Source: Candidatus Aminicenantota bacterium | GTDB taxonomy: Bacteria; Acidobacteriota; Aminicenantia; Aminicenantales; Aminicenantaceae | DNA: 10,969 bases | NCBI GenBank assembly: GCA_013139435.1 | Contig: WTAW01000033.1 | Span: 1-10,969 of the forward strand | Direction: 5' to 3' | Shown: positions 1 to 7,062 of the stretch, one piece after another | Layout of the letters: every line of letters begins with the position of its first letter | How positions within the stretch are numbered: position 1 is the first letter of the stretch | The notes under the pieces: model-generated | What the model was told of the DNA's origin: nothing | The model's input: only the letters and a program-made list of their open reading frames with translations | The model's database searches: none | Made by a program: the position numbers and the translations under genes

Positions 1-333
1 AAACACAGATACCGGCCTTTCTGAGAATTCGAGGAATAAAGAGAGAGCCTCGGGATACTTGAACTCAGAGAATGAAAAAGAGCTCTCAGTTGGAATATCC
101 ACGTTCGTTGCCACTAAAAATTCCTCGGCGGGGACGGTGGAATTGATGTGCCAGGTGCCCAGGATATACACCCGGAGAGCGATCTTGAAATCCATTCCAG
201 AGTGGATCTGATCATAAGACTTAAAAATTTGTATCTTGACAATGTCTTCTTCTGTACTGAATTGGGATTCTCCAGTGAGACTCCCCAAAGAAAACAGGAT
301 AATCAGCAAGATTTGCATAAGGGTTCTCTTCAT
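1..333 (-). CDS. DsbD-type N-terminal domain protein (partial, 3' end outside window)
   Basis: The first 111 residues are present and the frame is open to the window edge. Residues 1-20 form a Sec signal peptide (MKRT then LMQILLIILFSLGSL). After it comes a periplasmic immunoglobulin-like domain resembling the N-terminal domain of thiol:disulfide interchange protein DsbD. The diagnostic part is WHINS (61-65) followed by PAEEFLVATNVDIP (68-81) and FKYPEA (91-96). In that family this domain receives electrons from the membrane part and passes them to periplasmic partners. Whether the transmembrane and thioredoxin parts follow cannot be seen, so it could also be a stand-alone domain. The ATG at 333-331 is preceded by GAAAGGAGATCAAA, a strong ribosome binding site. 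The family assignment is by motif memory only. Confidence 0.75.
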   Translation of the reverse strand, partial: MKRTLMQILLIILFSLGSLTGESQFSTEEDIVKIQIFKSYDQIHSGMDFKIALRVYILGTWHINSTVPAEEFLVATNVDIPTESSFSFSEFKYPEALSLFLEFSERPVSVF

Positions 334-370
334 TTTGATCTCCTTTCGTCATTTTGCCCTTTAGGATCGC

Positions 371-399
371 AATTTACAAATTTCTTTCATTACCAGCAA
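371..399 (-). promoter_or_regulatory. Possible sigma70-type promoter of the DsbD-domain gene
   Basis: Reading the minus strand, TTGCTG (399-394) and TAAATT (376-371) are separated by 17 bases and lie 38 bases or more upstream of the ATG at 333. Both boxes are imperfect (4/6 each), so this is a weak call based only on position and spacing. It lies just outside repeat element A. Confidence 0.3.
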
Positions 400-409
400 G
401 CAGAAGTGC

Positions 410-558
410 TAATCCGTGCTATTCATAAAAAATGTCGATTAAAAATAAAAGGAAAATGAAAAATGAGATAAACATTCTAATTTAAAGAAAACTAGGTAGA
501 ATACTCACACTGTTTTTTTGTAATAAGTATCGACATTTTTTATGAATAGCACGGATTA
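410..558. repeat. Palindromic repeat element A (30-bp perfect inverted arms)
   Basis: The left arm (410-439) and right arm (529-558) are perfect reverse complements over 30 bases. The inner 20 bases of each arm are TATTCATAAAAAATGTCGAT or its complement, the core shared with elements B and C. The outer 10 bases (TAATCCGTGC) are matched between the two arms but differ from the other elements. The 89-base interior (440-528) is A/T-rich and has no counterpart in the other elements. The hexamer AAGTGC flanks the element on both sides (404-409 and 560-565, the latter one base away from the arm), which could be a target-site duplication. No ORF fits inside. It lies between two divergent genes. It could be a MITE-like element, a structured RNA or a REP-type palindrome. 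Confidence 0.8.
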
Positions 559-628
559 AAAGTGCAACTTTTTTGGTTAAAATTCGTCTATATAAGTGAT
601 GGGGATGGAAATTTAAGGTAGGTGGGCA

Positions 629-790
629 ATGAAGCTTATCACAAAAATCGGAATTCTCATCATCGCCGTCGCTCTTTCCTTCCTCGAGTTCAACTGGATG
701 GTTTGCTGCTCCGGATGTGTGGATGTCATCACTCAAAAGCCACAGGCAAATTTTGAGATCGTGGTGTACGCAGACAACAACCTCGGGTGA
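629..790 (+). CDS. Small hypothetical protein with N-terminal hydrophobic segment
   Basis: A 53-codon ORF starts with ATG after AAGGTAGGTGGGCA, a usable ribosome binding site. The product begins MKLITK followed by a hydrophobic stretch (about 7-19), like a signal peptide or membrane anchor. It then has a short cysteine cluster (C26, C27, C30) and a tail ending VVYADNNLG. It ends in tandem stops TGA TAA (788-793). The same frame stays open after these stops for another 39 codons, to a TGA at 911-913 that overlaps the 3' end of icmF. It may therefore be a true short peptide gene or the remnant of a longer secreted protein. I do not recognise a family. It converges with icmF, and the only upstream element is repeat A. 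Confidence 0.4.
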   Translation: MKLITKIGILIIAVALSFLEFNWMVCCSGCVDVITQKPQANFEIVVYADNNLG

Positions 791-832
791 TAATGGAAAC
801 AACCCCGTAAGCACATATTGAGTAACACTGTT

Positions 833-864
833 AAAAAGTTTAGGACTTTCGGTGTGACGAAAGT
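833..864 (-). terminator. Possible weak intrinsic terminator of icmF
   Basis: A 7-bp perfect stem (ACTTTCG 845-851 with CGAAAGT 858-864, 6-base loop) begins at the last base of the icmF stop codon. On the minus strand it is followed, after 7 bases, by TTTTT (837-833). The stem is short and the T run is not immediate, so termination here is uncertain. Confidence 0.35.
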
Positions 865-3800
865 TACATATTCCGTCTGTACTGTCCCCCCACTTTGTAC
901 AACGCCTGAGTGATCTGACCGAGAGAACAGACCCTGACCGTATCCATGAGCTCTGCAAAGATGTTCTCCCCAGAAAGAGCGACCTTCTGGAGGCGCTCAA
1001 TAGCCGCTGGCGCCTCTTTTGTGTTTCGAGTCTGAAAGTCAGCGAAGCGTTTGAGTTGTGATTCGATCTCTTCTTTTGTGGCTCTCGCCAGCGGAATGCC
1101 TGCAAAACCTTCTTTTGACTCATCCGGATCCCTGAACGTATTGACTCCGATGATGGGGAGATCTCCGGTGTGTTTCAGCATCTCATAATGCATTGATTCT
1201 TCTTGGATCTTGCTCCGTTGAAACCCTGTTTCCATGGCGCCCAAAACACCTCCGCGTTCGGAGATCCTGTCGAATTCAAAGAGCACGGCCTCTTCCACGA
1301 GGCCCGTCAATTCATCGACGATGAAACTTCCCTGGTTCATGTTCTCGTTCTTGGCCAACCCCCATTCCCGATTGATGATGAGCTGAATAGCCAGAGCCCG
1401 TCGCACAGACTCTTGCGTTGGCGTTGTGATGGCCTCATCGTAGGCGTTGGTATGAAGGCTGTTGCAGTTGTCATAGATGGCACACAAGGCCTGGAGTGTT
1501 GTCCGGATATCGTTGAACTGGATCTCCTGGCTGTGGAGCGATCGCCCCGATGTCTGGATGTGGTATTTTAGCATCTGCGACCGCCTGGATGCCCCGTACT
1601 TCTCGCGCATGGCAATAGCCCAAATGCGCCGGGCCACGCGTCCGATGACCGTGTATTCAGGGTCCATTCCGTTCGAAAAGAAAAACGAGAGGTTGGGGCC
1701 AAAACTGTCCAGGGGCATGCCGCGGGAGAGATAGTACTCGACGTATGTAAATCCGTTGGACAGAGTCAGAGCGAGCTGCGTGATCGGATTGGCGCCCGCT
1801 TCGGCAATGTGATAGCCAGAGATGGAAACCGAATAGAAGTTCCGCACGTCGTTCTGGACAAAATACTCCTGAATGTCTCCCATCATCCTCAAGGCAAACT
1901 CGATGGAGAAGATACATGTGTTTTGCCCCTGGTCCTCCTTGAGGATGTCGGCCTGGACAGTCCCTCTCACGCTGGATAACACAGCCGCTTGTATATTCTC
2001 ATACGTTTCTTTCGTAGGCTCTTTTCCATGTTCTGCGACAAAAGCATCCACTTTCTGGTCGATGGCCGCGTTCAGGAACATGGCCAGGATGATGGGAGCA
2101 GGTCCGTTTATGGTCATGGAGACAGAGGTGTTGGGAGCGCTCAGGTCAAACCCTCCATAGAGAACCTTCATATCATCCAGAGTACAGATGCTCACACCAG
2201 AGGTTCCCACCTTGCCGTAGATATCCGGACGCCTATCCGGGTCGCATCCATACAGAGTGACCGAATCAAAGGCTGTGGACAAGCGCTTGGCCTCATAGCT
2301 GGCAGAGAGGAGTTTGAATCTTCTGTTCGTACGGGCTGGATCTCCTTCGCCGGCAAACATCCGTGTGGGGTCCTCCCATACTCTCTTCAGAGGGAAGACT
2401 CCTGCAGTAAATGGAAAAAATCCGGGGATGTTCTCTCTTCTCAAATACCTGTAAATCTCACCAGGATCTTTGAATGTAGGCAGGGATATCTTCGGGATCT
2501 TCTGATGAGCCAGAGACTCCGTGTACAGGGACTGTTTGATCTCACGCCCCCTCACTTTATAGACAAGCTCATCCTGTGAGTAAGTTTTTCGTGTCTCTTC
2601 CCATTCGGAAAGAAGGTTTTTCGTGTCCTCGTTGACATTTTTCTCAGCTCTTGCTACTTCCTCTTTCAGTTGAGAAAGGAGCTCTTTATGACTACCCTCC
2701 ATCGATTTCCCATCAATCGCCTTTGCGCTTTCTCTGAGATGCCAGACGTGGCGCACGGCCTCCACCTGTTCTTCAGTCTGCTTATGGTAGTGCCGCACTG
2801 TTTCGGTGATCTCAGCAAGGTACCGGATTCTTTCTGGAGGGATGACGATGGTCTTGGATGTAGAGGTTTTTGTGTCAGTTTGTGGAAAATGGGATTCAAA
2901 ACTTACGCCCGTTTTCTCGCGCACAGAAACCAGGATCTTATGATAGAGAGCGGTCACCCCGTCGTCATTGAATTTGGAGGCGATCGTCCCATAAACAGGC
3001 ATGTCTTCCAATTCTTTGTCATAGGCGTCTCTGTTCCGCTGGACCTGTTTCTGCACGTCTCGGACCGCATCCTCGCCCCCGCGTTTTTCATACTTGTTGA
3101 CAACCACGACATCCGCATAATCCAGCATATCGATCTTTTCAAGCTGAATGGCAGCGCCGAATTCACTCGTCATGATGTAAAGCGAAAGGTCTGCCAGGTC
3201 GACGATCTGGGAATCCCCCTGCCCGATCCCCGCTGTCTCGACAAAGATGAGGTCAAAACCAGCCGCTTTGAGGACCAGGAGAGTTTCGGGCAGCGCATCA
3301 GGCACTTCCATGTGTGATTTCCGTGTGGCTAAGGAGCGCATATAAACCCTGGGCGATCCGATGGCATTCATCCGAATCCTGTCTCCGAGAAGAGCTCCTC
3401 CACTTTTTCGTCTTGAAGGATCGCAACTCACGATGGCGATGCAGACATCCTCGATATCCCGGAGCAGGCGCAAGACGATCTCGTCGGTCAACGACGATTT
3501 GCCTGCCCCTCCGGTTCCTGTGATCCCGATAACGGGGATCGTTTTCTCGCCACGCTTATTTGACAGTTCATCTCGGAGCTTGCCGATCCTGCCATCATCC
3601 TGAGCCTTTGCCAGCTCAACAGCAGTGATCAGCCTTGCGATCAAAAGCTTGTTATCGGAAGAGAGGCTCTTCAAATCAAAGGAATCCGTGTCCACCAGTG
3701 AGAAATCCATGCTCTTGACCATGTGGTTGATAATCCCCTGAAGCCCCCACTTCGTCCCATCCTCGGGTGAATAGATCTTTGCCACACCATACTCTTCGAG

Positions 3801-4139
3801 CTCAAAGATCTCTTCGGGGATGATCACTCCACCCCCTCCGCCAAAAACCTTGATGTGAGAGGCTCCTCTTTCCTTCAAAAGGTCAACTAAAAACTTAAAA
3901 AACTCGATGTGCCCACCCTGGTAGCTGGAGACAGCAATTCCCTGAGCATCTTCGTCTATGGCTGCATCAACGATCTCATGGACAGATCTGTTGTGCCCGA
4001 GATGGATCACCTCAACACCCGTGCTCTGAAGCAACCGGCGGACAATGTTGATCGAAGCATCGTGACCATCAAAGAGAGAGGTAGCTGTCACCACCCGAAT
4101 ATTGTTTTGGGGCCTGTATGGTTCCGTTTCAAAACTCAT
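864..4139 (-). CDS. icmF: Fused isobutyryl-CoA mutase with GTPase chaperone domain (IcmF)
   Basis: A cytoplasmic adenosylcobalamin enzyme that interconverts n-butyryl-CoA and isobutyryl-CoA. It carries its own G-protein chaperone for cofactor loading. The 1091 residues match the usual IcmF length and order. The B12-binding domain is at about 14-145, with the lower-ligand motif DGHDAS (D24, H26) and GGGGG (100-104). The MeaI-type GTPase is at about 200-420, with Walker A GTGGAGKS (208-215), DPSRRKSGGALLGDRIRM (240-257), ETAGIGQGD (301-309) and NKYE (348-351). The (beta/alpha)8 mutase is at about 545-1085. F595 (in MFAGEG) and Q739 (in EDQGQNT) align with the Phe/Gln pair known to select isobutyryl/butyryl-CoA over methylmalonyl-CoA (Tyr/Arg) and pivalyl-CoA (Gly/Ala). 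The ATG at 4139 is chosen over an in-frame upstream start because AAAGGAG lies 6-7 bases before it and the longer start would overlap tetR. It follows tetR by 14 bases, so the two are co-transcribed. Confidence 0.95.
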   Translation of the reverse strand: MSFETEPYRPQNNIRVVTATSLFDGHDASINIVRRLLQSTGVEVIHLGHNRSVHEIVDAAIDEDAQGIAVSSYQGGHIEFFKFLVDLLKERGASHIKVFGGGGGVIIPEEIFELEEYGVAKIYSPEDGTKWGLQGIINHMVKSMDFSLVDTDSFDLKSLSSDNKLLIARLITAVELAKAQDDGRIGKLRDELSNKRGEKTIPVIGITGTGGAGKSSLTDEIVLRLLRDIEDVCIAIVSCDPSRRKSGGALLGDRIRMNAIGSPRVYMRSLATRKSHMEVPDALPETLLVLKAAGFDLIFVETAGIGQGDSQIVDLADLSLYIMTSEFGAAIQLEKIDMLDYADVVVVNKYEKRGGEDAVRDVQKQVQRNRDAYDKELEDMPVYGTIASKFNDDGVTALYHKILVSVREKTGVSFESHFPQTDTKTSTSKTIVIPPERIRYLAEITETVRHYHKQTEEQVEAVRHVWHLRESAKAIDGKSMEGSHKELLSQLKEEVARAEKNVNEDTKNLLSEWEETRKTYSQDELVYKVRGREIKQSLYTESLAHQKIPKISLPTFKDPGEIYRYLRRENIPGFFPFTAGVFPLKRVWEDPTRMFAGEGDPARTNRRFKLLSASYEAKRLSTAFDSVTLYGCDPDRRPDIYGKVGTSGVSICTLDDMKVLYGGFDLSAPNTSVSMTINGPAPIILAMFLNAAIDQKVDAFVAEHGKEPTKETYENIQAAVLSSVRGTVQADILKEDQGQNTCIFSIEFALRMMGDIQEYFVQNDVRNFYSVSISGYHIAEAGANPITQLALTLSNGFTYVEYYLSRGMPLDSFGPNLSFFFSNGMDPEYTVIGRVARRIWAIAMREKYGASRRSQMLKYHIQTSGRSLHSQEIQFNDIRTTLQALCAIYDNCNSLHTNAYDEAITTPTQESVRRALAIQLIINREWGLAKNENMNQGSFIVDELTGLVEEAVLFEFDRISERGGVLGAMETGFQRSKIQEESMHYEMLKHTGDLPIIGVNTFRDPDESKEGFAGIPLARATKEEIESQLKRFADFQTRNTKEAPAAIERLQKVALSGENIFAELMDTVRVCSLGQITQALYKVGGQYRRNM

Positions 4140-4153
4140 GGTTTCTCCTTTGT

Positions 4154-4804
4154 TCACACATTGTTTCCTCCCATGGATTTTCCCAATATAAAATCTGTCT
4201 GAATCTGAATGTAATCCTCGATCGTGTAGCGGGAGGACAAATACCACCGCCGGAATGTCCACATGTGTCCGAGGACGACGATGTTGTGCGCGATCAATTC
4301 GATGGAGTCTTTATTCATCCGAGACAATTCACCGCTAGACACCAGACCTTTGAGTGCGTTCACGAATATGTCCGTCAGCCGGATCTCGTTCTCCAGGACT
4401 TTTTTTTGCCAGTGGAGGGGGAGTGTTTTTGTTTCCTGGTAGATAAGCAGGATGTGGTCGCTCATCCTGTGACAGACAAAAAAGTATTCACGGATCATTG
4501 CTGCTAGGACATCCCGGCCTCCCGATGCCTTACGGAGGGCCTCGGCAACACCCTGTTCGACCTCCGCATGGATGGCATCACAAACCAAGTATAGGACGTC
4601 CTCTTTGGACCGCACATACTCATACAGCAATCCAATGGAAATACCTGTTGCCCTGGCGATCTCCCGGGTCGTCGTCCGGTGAAAGCCCTTTGCGATAAAA
4701 AGTTGGACAGAAGCGTCCACGATCTGACGACGTCTTTCGTGGACGAGCTTGGGGTCTTTGATATAAGTGGGAATATCTTTTGTTTGAGAAAGTGTCTTGG
4801 CCAT
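4154..4804 (-). CDS. TetR/AcrR family transcriptional repressor
   Basis: A 216-residue DNA-binding repressor. The helix-turn-helix lies at about residues 44-66 (TTTREIARATGISIGLLYEYV), preceded by the typical RRQIVDASVQLFIAKGF (25-41). The C-terminal half is the variable all-helical ligand and dimerisation domain. It resembles fatty-acid/acyl-CoA responsive regulators that sit beside acyl-CoA metabolism genes. The ligand is inferred from the neighbour icmF, which begins 14 bases downstream in the same transcript. A TTG start at 4831 would add nine residues, but that stretch runs through the 18-bp operator. I therefore choose ATG 4804 (MAKTLSQT). No clear Shine-Dalgarno precedes it, and the predicted leader is only about 20 bases. 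Confidence 0.9.
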   Translation of the reverse strand: MAKTLSQTKDIPTYIKDPKLVHERRRQIVDASVQLFIAKGFHRTTTREIARATGISIGLLYEYVRSKEDVLYLVCDAIHAEVEQGVAEALRKASGGRDVLAAMIREYFFVCHRMSDHILLIYQETKTLPLHWQKKVLENEIRLTDIFVNALKGLVSSGELSRMNKDSIELIAHNIVVLGHMWTFRRWYLSSRYTIEDYIQIQTDFILGKSMGGNNV

Positions 4805-4811
4805 GGGTATA

Positions 4812-4829
4812 TTGAGCGAGCGCTCAATC
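4812..4829. promoter_or_regulatory. Palindromic operator, probably for the adjacent TetR protein
   Basis: ATTGAGCGAGCGCTCAAT is a perfect 8+2+8 inverted repeat, with the size and symmetry typical of TetR-family operators. It lies between the -10 box and the ATG of tetR, covering the expected transcription start. Bound repressor would block initiation and so control tetR and icmF together (autoregulation). The assignment to this TetR protein is inferred from position. Confidence 0.75.
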
Positions 4830-4859
4830 AATTTACCATAACGAACTCTCCACTGTCAA
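4830..4859 (-). promoter_or_regulatory. Promoter of the tetR-icmF operon
   Basis: On the minus strand a consensus TTGACA (4859-4854) is followed after 18 bases by TAAATT (4835-4830, 4/6). The start site would fall near 4823, inside the palindromic operator. The combination of a perfect -35 and the adjoining operator makes this convincing. Confidence 0.6.
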
Positions 4860-4984
4860 GCACTTTTAATAAATTTTAAATTTTACCGGGAAGTGACCGA
4901 AACGATCGCATCTCTATTTGGAAACATCAGTAGTATTAGGATAATTTTTTTATTTATTTAGTCCCTCCCGAATTGATCATTTCC

Positions 4985-5560
4985 CTAAGCGCTTTTGATC
5001 CCTTTTCCGATGGAAAAAGCATCCCCGAGAAATTCTCCTATGCCGTAGTATTTTCTACTCTCCGGAGCAAACAGAACAGCCTTAACTTTCTCTATATCTG
5101 GAGTTCCCTTCTCATCAAGAACAGAGGTATCGGCCTTTACGTCGAGGATCTCCCCAATGAATTGGGTATGAAGTCCGATCTCAACAGTATGGAGCAGCTT
5201 GCATTCCAAAACTAAAAGAAATTCTTCGATGTAGGGTGCATCCACAAGATTGCTTTTCACGGGCTGGAGCCCGGCTGTTGCCATTTTGTCCTCGGTTTTT
5301 CCGGAGGCCATCCCAAAATAATCCGCCACACGGAGATGTGCCTCGGAAGGAATGTTGATGGTGAACGCCTCCCGTTCAACAATATTCCAGTACGTGTACG
5401 TGGCTTTTCTAAGCGACACAGCCACACAAGGAGGCTTTGAGCAACAGATGCCTCCCCAGGCAGCTGTCATAGCGTTCGGTTTGCCCTCTTTATCGTAGGT
5501 TCCCACAACAAACACAGGAGTGGGATATACGATCGTTTTTGGACCTAGCGACTCTTTCAT
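4985..5560 (-). CDS. Flavin reductase-like (flavoredoxin-type) FMN-binding protein
   Basis: A 191-residue cytoplasmic protein of the flavin reductase-like / FMN-binding split-barrel family, which includes flavoredoxins that carry electrons via FMN. The N-terminal half shows the family pattern YPTPVFVVGTYDKEGKPNAM (12-31), TAAWGGICCSKPPCVAVSL (32-50) and AFTINIP (65-71), followed by YFGMASGKTEDKMATAG (81-97), usually involved in FMN binding. There is no signal peptide. The ATG at 5560 has AGGAGG 6 bases upstream. The gene stands alone: it is 154 bases or more upstream of tetR, which has its own promoter, and repeat element B abuts its ribosome binding site. The physiological partner cannot be told from the sequence. 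Flavoredoxin, ferric reductase-like and small-molecule reductase roles are all possible. Confidence 0.85.
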   Translation of the reverse strand: MKESLGPKTIVYPTPVFVVGTYDKEGKPNAMTAAWGGICCSKPPCVAVSLRKATYTYWNIVEREAFTINIPSEAHLRVADYFGMASGKTEDKMATAGLQPVKSNLVDAPYIEEFLLVLECKLLHTVEIGLHTQFIGEILDVKADTSVLDEKGTPDIEKVKAVLFAPESRKYYGIGEFLGDAFSIGKGIKSA

Positions 5561-5575
5561 AAAAACCCTCCTAAC

Positions 5576-5692
5576 CTGAATTATTCATAAAAAACGTCAA
5601 TGATTTTTACTTCAGCAGTGTAAGGATAAGTTCCTGACACTGCTGAAAAAACTTTTCAAGAAGAATCATTATACATTCATCGACGTTTTTTA
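5576..5692. repeat. Palindromic repeat element B (divergent, strongly folded copy)
   Basis: The left part (5576-5598) reads CCTGAATTATTCATAAAAAA then CGTC, almost identical to the right arm of element C read in reverse. The right arm retains only GACGTTTTTTA (5682-5692), which pairs perfectly over 11 bp with 5588-5598. Inside, AATGATT (5599-5605) pairs with AATCATT (5664-5670), and TTCAGCAGTGT (5611-5621) pairs with ACACTGCTGAA (5637-5647). The whole element can fold into one long interrupted hairpin. The left arm ends only a few bases from the ribosome binding site of the flavoredoxin-like gene. Compared with A and C it carries TGTCGA to CGTCAA/CGTCGA changes and has lost the outer part of one arm, so it looks like a decayed or recombined copy. 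Confidence 0.65.
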
Positions 5693-5700
5693 CCCTTCGG

Positions 5701-5759
5701 GCGAGCCGATCTCACTACAAAGCCTTCGTTGTAGCCCGGGTTAGGTTGGGTCGGCTCGC
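5701..5759. repeat. Cruciform / REP-like palindrome
   Basis: A 9-bp perfect stem, GCGAGCCGA (5701-5709) with TCGGCTCGC (5751-5759), encloses a second hairpin, CTACAA (5715-5720) with TTGTAG (5729-5734). The GTAG...GGTTAGGTTGGGT wording recalls short GTAGG(T/G)TGGGTTAG-type intergenic palindromes seen in many bacterial genomes. A related-looking G-rich stretch (GGGTGGGGTGGGTTGG) follows at about 5807-5822. There are no T runs after the stem on either strand, so it is not a normal terminator. Confidence 0.5.
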
Positions 5760-5838
5760 GGTAGTTCACTACAGCTTCATGGGCCACTGCCTCAACCTTT
5801 TTGTAAGGGTGGGGTGGGTTGGCCTCAACTCGTCAATC

Positions 5839-5885
5839 ATCCAGACTAGCTTACAGTTGTGGGAGTATATTCTGGATCACAACTG
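5839..5885. other. Predicted compact H-type pseudoknot after the aldolase stop codon
   Basis: Two perfect stems interleave: ATCCAGA (5839-5845) with TCTGGAT (5871-5877), 7 bp, and CAGTTGTG (5854-5861) with CACAACTG (5878-5885), 8 bp. The 3' halves are directly adjacent (no junction base) and the loops are 8 and 9 bases, which is the geometry of an H-type pseudoknot with coaxial stems. On the minus strand it begins 3 bases after the TAA of the aldolase-like gene, so it would form in that mRNA's 3' UTR. If the stems are instead mutually exclusive, it is a two-state switch. Function unknown. Confidence 0.45.
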
Positions 5886-5888
5886 ACT

Positions 5889-7055
5889 TTAGTGCAATGC
5901 GTCAACAAATGCTTTCGCCAGCTCTTCCGGAGAGATGCGGTTTAGAGTAACGTTTGTTTTCATAAAAAATCCACCCTCCTTTGCCGGCGGAGGGATATGG
6001 ATATTCTTCTGCTGCAACCTATGCCTGAATGTCTGCAGATCCGTTCCTTTGACATGAAGCTTGAAGATATTCGTCCCGTGGGGCAGTTTTTCGATGCGAA
6101 AAGCTTCGTTCTTTCCCATGAGTTTAAAAAACCTCTCAGCTCGCTTCAGGGCGCTTGAATAATCCTCTAAAAAACTGCGGGCATAATGGAGTGCAACCGC
6201 TGCAAAGGGCCATACCTGGGGCATCCCTCCACCGAACATCCTTCGCAGATGAAACAAGTCCTTGGTGAATTCTTTGGTCCCGGCCAGGATCGCCCCGGAC
6301 GCAGCATTAAAGGCCTTGTAGAGAGATGTGTAGACCGTATCGAATTCGGCGGCAAATTCGGAAGGAGCGATCCCGCTATGAACAGAAGCAATGAACAAGC
6401 GGGCTCCATCCAGGTGCATTTTTATTCCCTGGCCTCGTGCAAAGGCCGAGATCTTCTTCATCTCCTCAAAATCGAACATCTCCTCACGCATCCGGCGCAC
6501 AGGTATTTCTATAGAGATGACTCCGACTCGGGACAGGACTCGCCCTGAATTCACCTTCCTTATGGTTTTTTTCGCTTCCTCGAGAGTAAACGTCGCTCTT
6601 TGGGGAGCAAGGGGAATCAGATTGAGGCCGCTGAGGATTTGGGCACAATCACCGGAATCATTGTAGATGTGGCTTTCGGACTGAACGATCACTTTTTTAT
6701 TTTCGCCCGCCAATTTCCGTAGGGCAATGTGATTGGACAGAGTCCCGGTGGGCATAAAAACAGCACTTTCCTTCCCCAGCATTTCAGCGAACGTGCGCTC
6801 GAGCTCTTCCACCGTGCCGCCTCGTGAATAATTGTCTGCCTCGATCGTGCCCGCCTCTGCCAACTCAAACAAGATCCGTGAGTATTCCAGAGGCGACAAG
6901 TCGATACCATCTCTTGTGAATTTGACGGCTTTCTGCATCCTCCTGAGATCCTTGGTCTTTGAAGGTTTTGGGGACAGCATACGAGCATCGAGCATACCAC
7001 CAATTCCCGCCAATCCCCCTATTTTGACAAAATCCCGCCGGTTGATCTCAAACAT
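5889..7055 (-). CDS. Tat-exported threonine aldolase-like PLP enzyme (beta-eliminating lyase family)
   Basis: A 388-residue fold-type I PLP enzyme related to low-specificity L-threonine aldolase, which cleaves L-threonine/allo-threonine to glycine and acetaldehyde. Family landmarks are MPTGTLSNHIALR (101-113), SESHIYNDSG (126-135, with H129 stacking on PLP), MHLDGARLF (213-221, D216 and R219 contacting PLP) and the expected Schiff-base lysine K247 in YTSLYKAFNAASGAILAG. Unlike ordinary threonine aldolases it has an N-terminal extension with a twin-arginine motif, NRRDFVKIGGLAGIGG (5-20), indicating export of the folded, PLP-loaded enzyme. The ATG is 8 bases after the stop of the S9 peptidase gene, and the ribosome binding site AAGGA overlaps that gene's last codons, so the two form an operon. 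The substrate is inferred only at family level; other beta-hydroxy amino acids are possible. Confidence 0.88.
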   Translation of the reverse strand: MFEINRRDFVKIGGLAGIGGMLDARMLSPKPSKTKDLRRMQKAVKFTRDGIDLSPLEYSRILFELAEAGTIEADNYSRGGTVEELERTFAEMLGKESAVFMPTGTLSNHIALRKLAGENKKVIVQSESHIYNDSGDCAQILSGLNLIPLAPQRATFTLEEAKKTIRKVNSGRVLSRVGVISIEIPVRRMREEMFDFEEMKKISAFARGQGIKMHLDGARLFIASVHSGIAPSEFAAEFDTVYTSLYKAFNAASGAILAGTKEFTKDLFHLRRMFGGGMPQVWPFAAVALHYARSFLEDYSSALKRAERFFKLMGKNEAFRIEKLPHGTNIFKLHVKGTDLQTFRHRLQQKNIHIPPPAKEGGFFMKTNVTLNRISPEELAKAFVDALH

Positions 7056-7062
7056 TGTAATA

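Noticed and set aside
148..459. Plus-strand 103-codon ORF
   Set aside because: It lies antisense to the DsbD-domain gene and ends by translating the repeat arm, so it is a shadow ORF.
410..558. CRISPR-like array from the repeated arms
   Set aside because: The repeats are inverted pairs spread over 9 kb, not direct repeats with regular spacers, and no cas genes are present.
482..1123. Minus-strand 213-codon ORF
   Set aside because: It overlaps the 3' end of icmF in another frame, has low-complexity basic composition and no clear family, and runs through repeat element A.
2670..3317. Plus-strand 215-codon ORF inside icmF
   Set aside because: It is antisense to the GTPase/linker region of an intact icmF and shows no recognisable motif.
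4140..4262. 41-residue N-terminal extension of IcmF
   Set aside because: It overlaps the tetR coding end and lacks the strong ribosome binding site found at 4139.
4805..4831. Nine-residue N-terminal extension of TetR from a TTG codon
   Set aside because: It would translate through the palindromic operator and upstream of the predicted transcription start.
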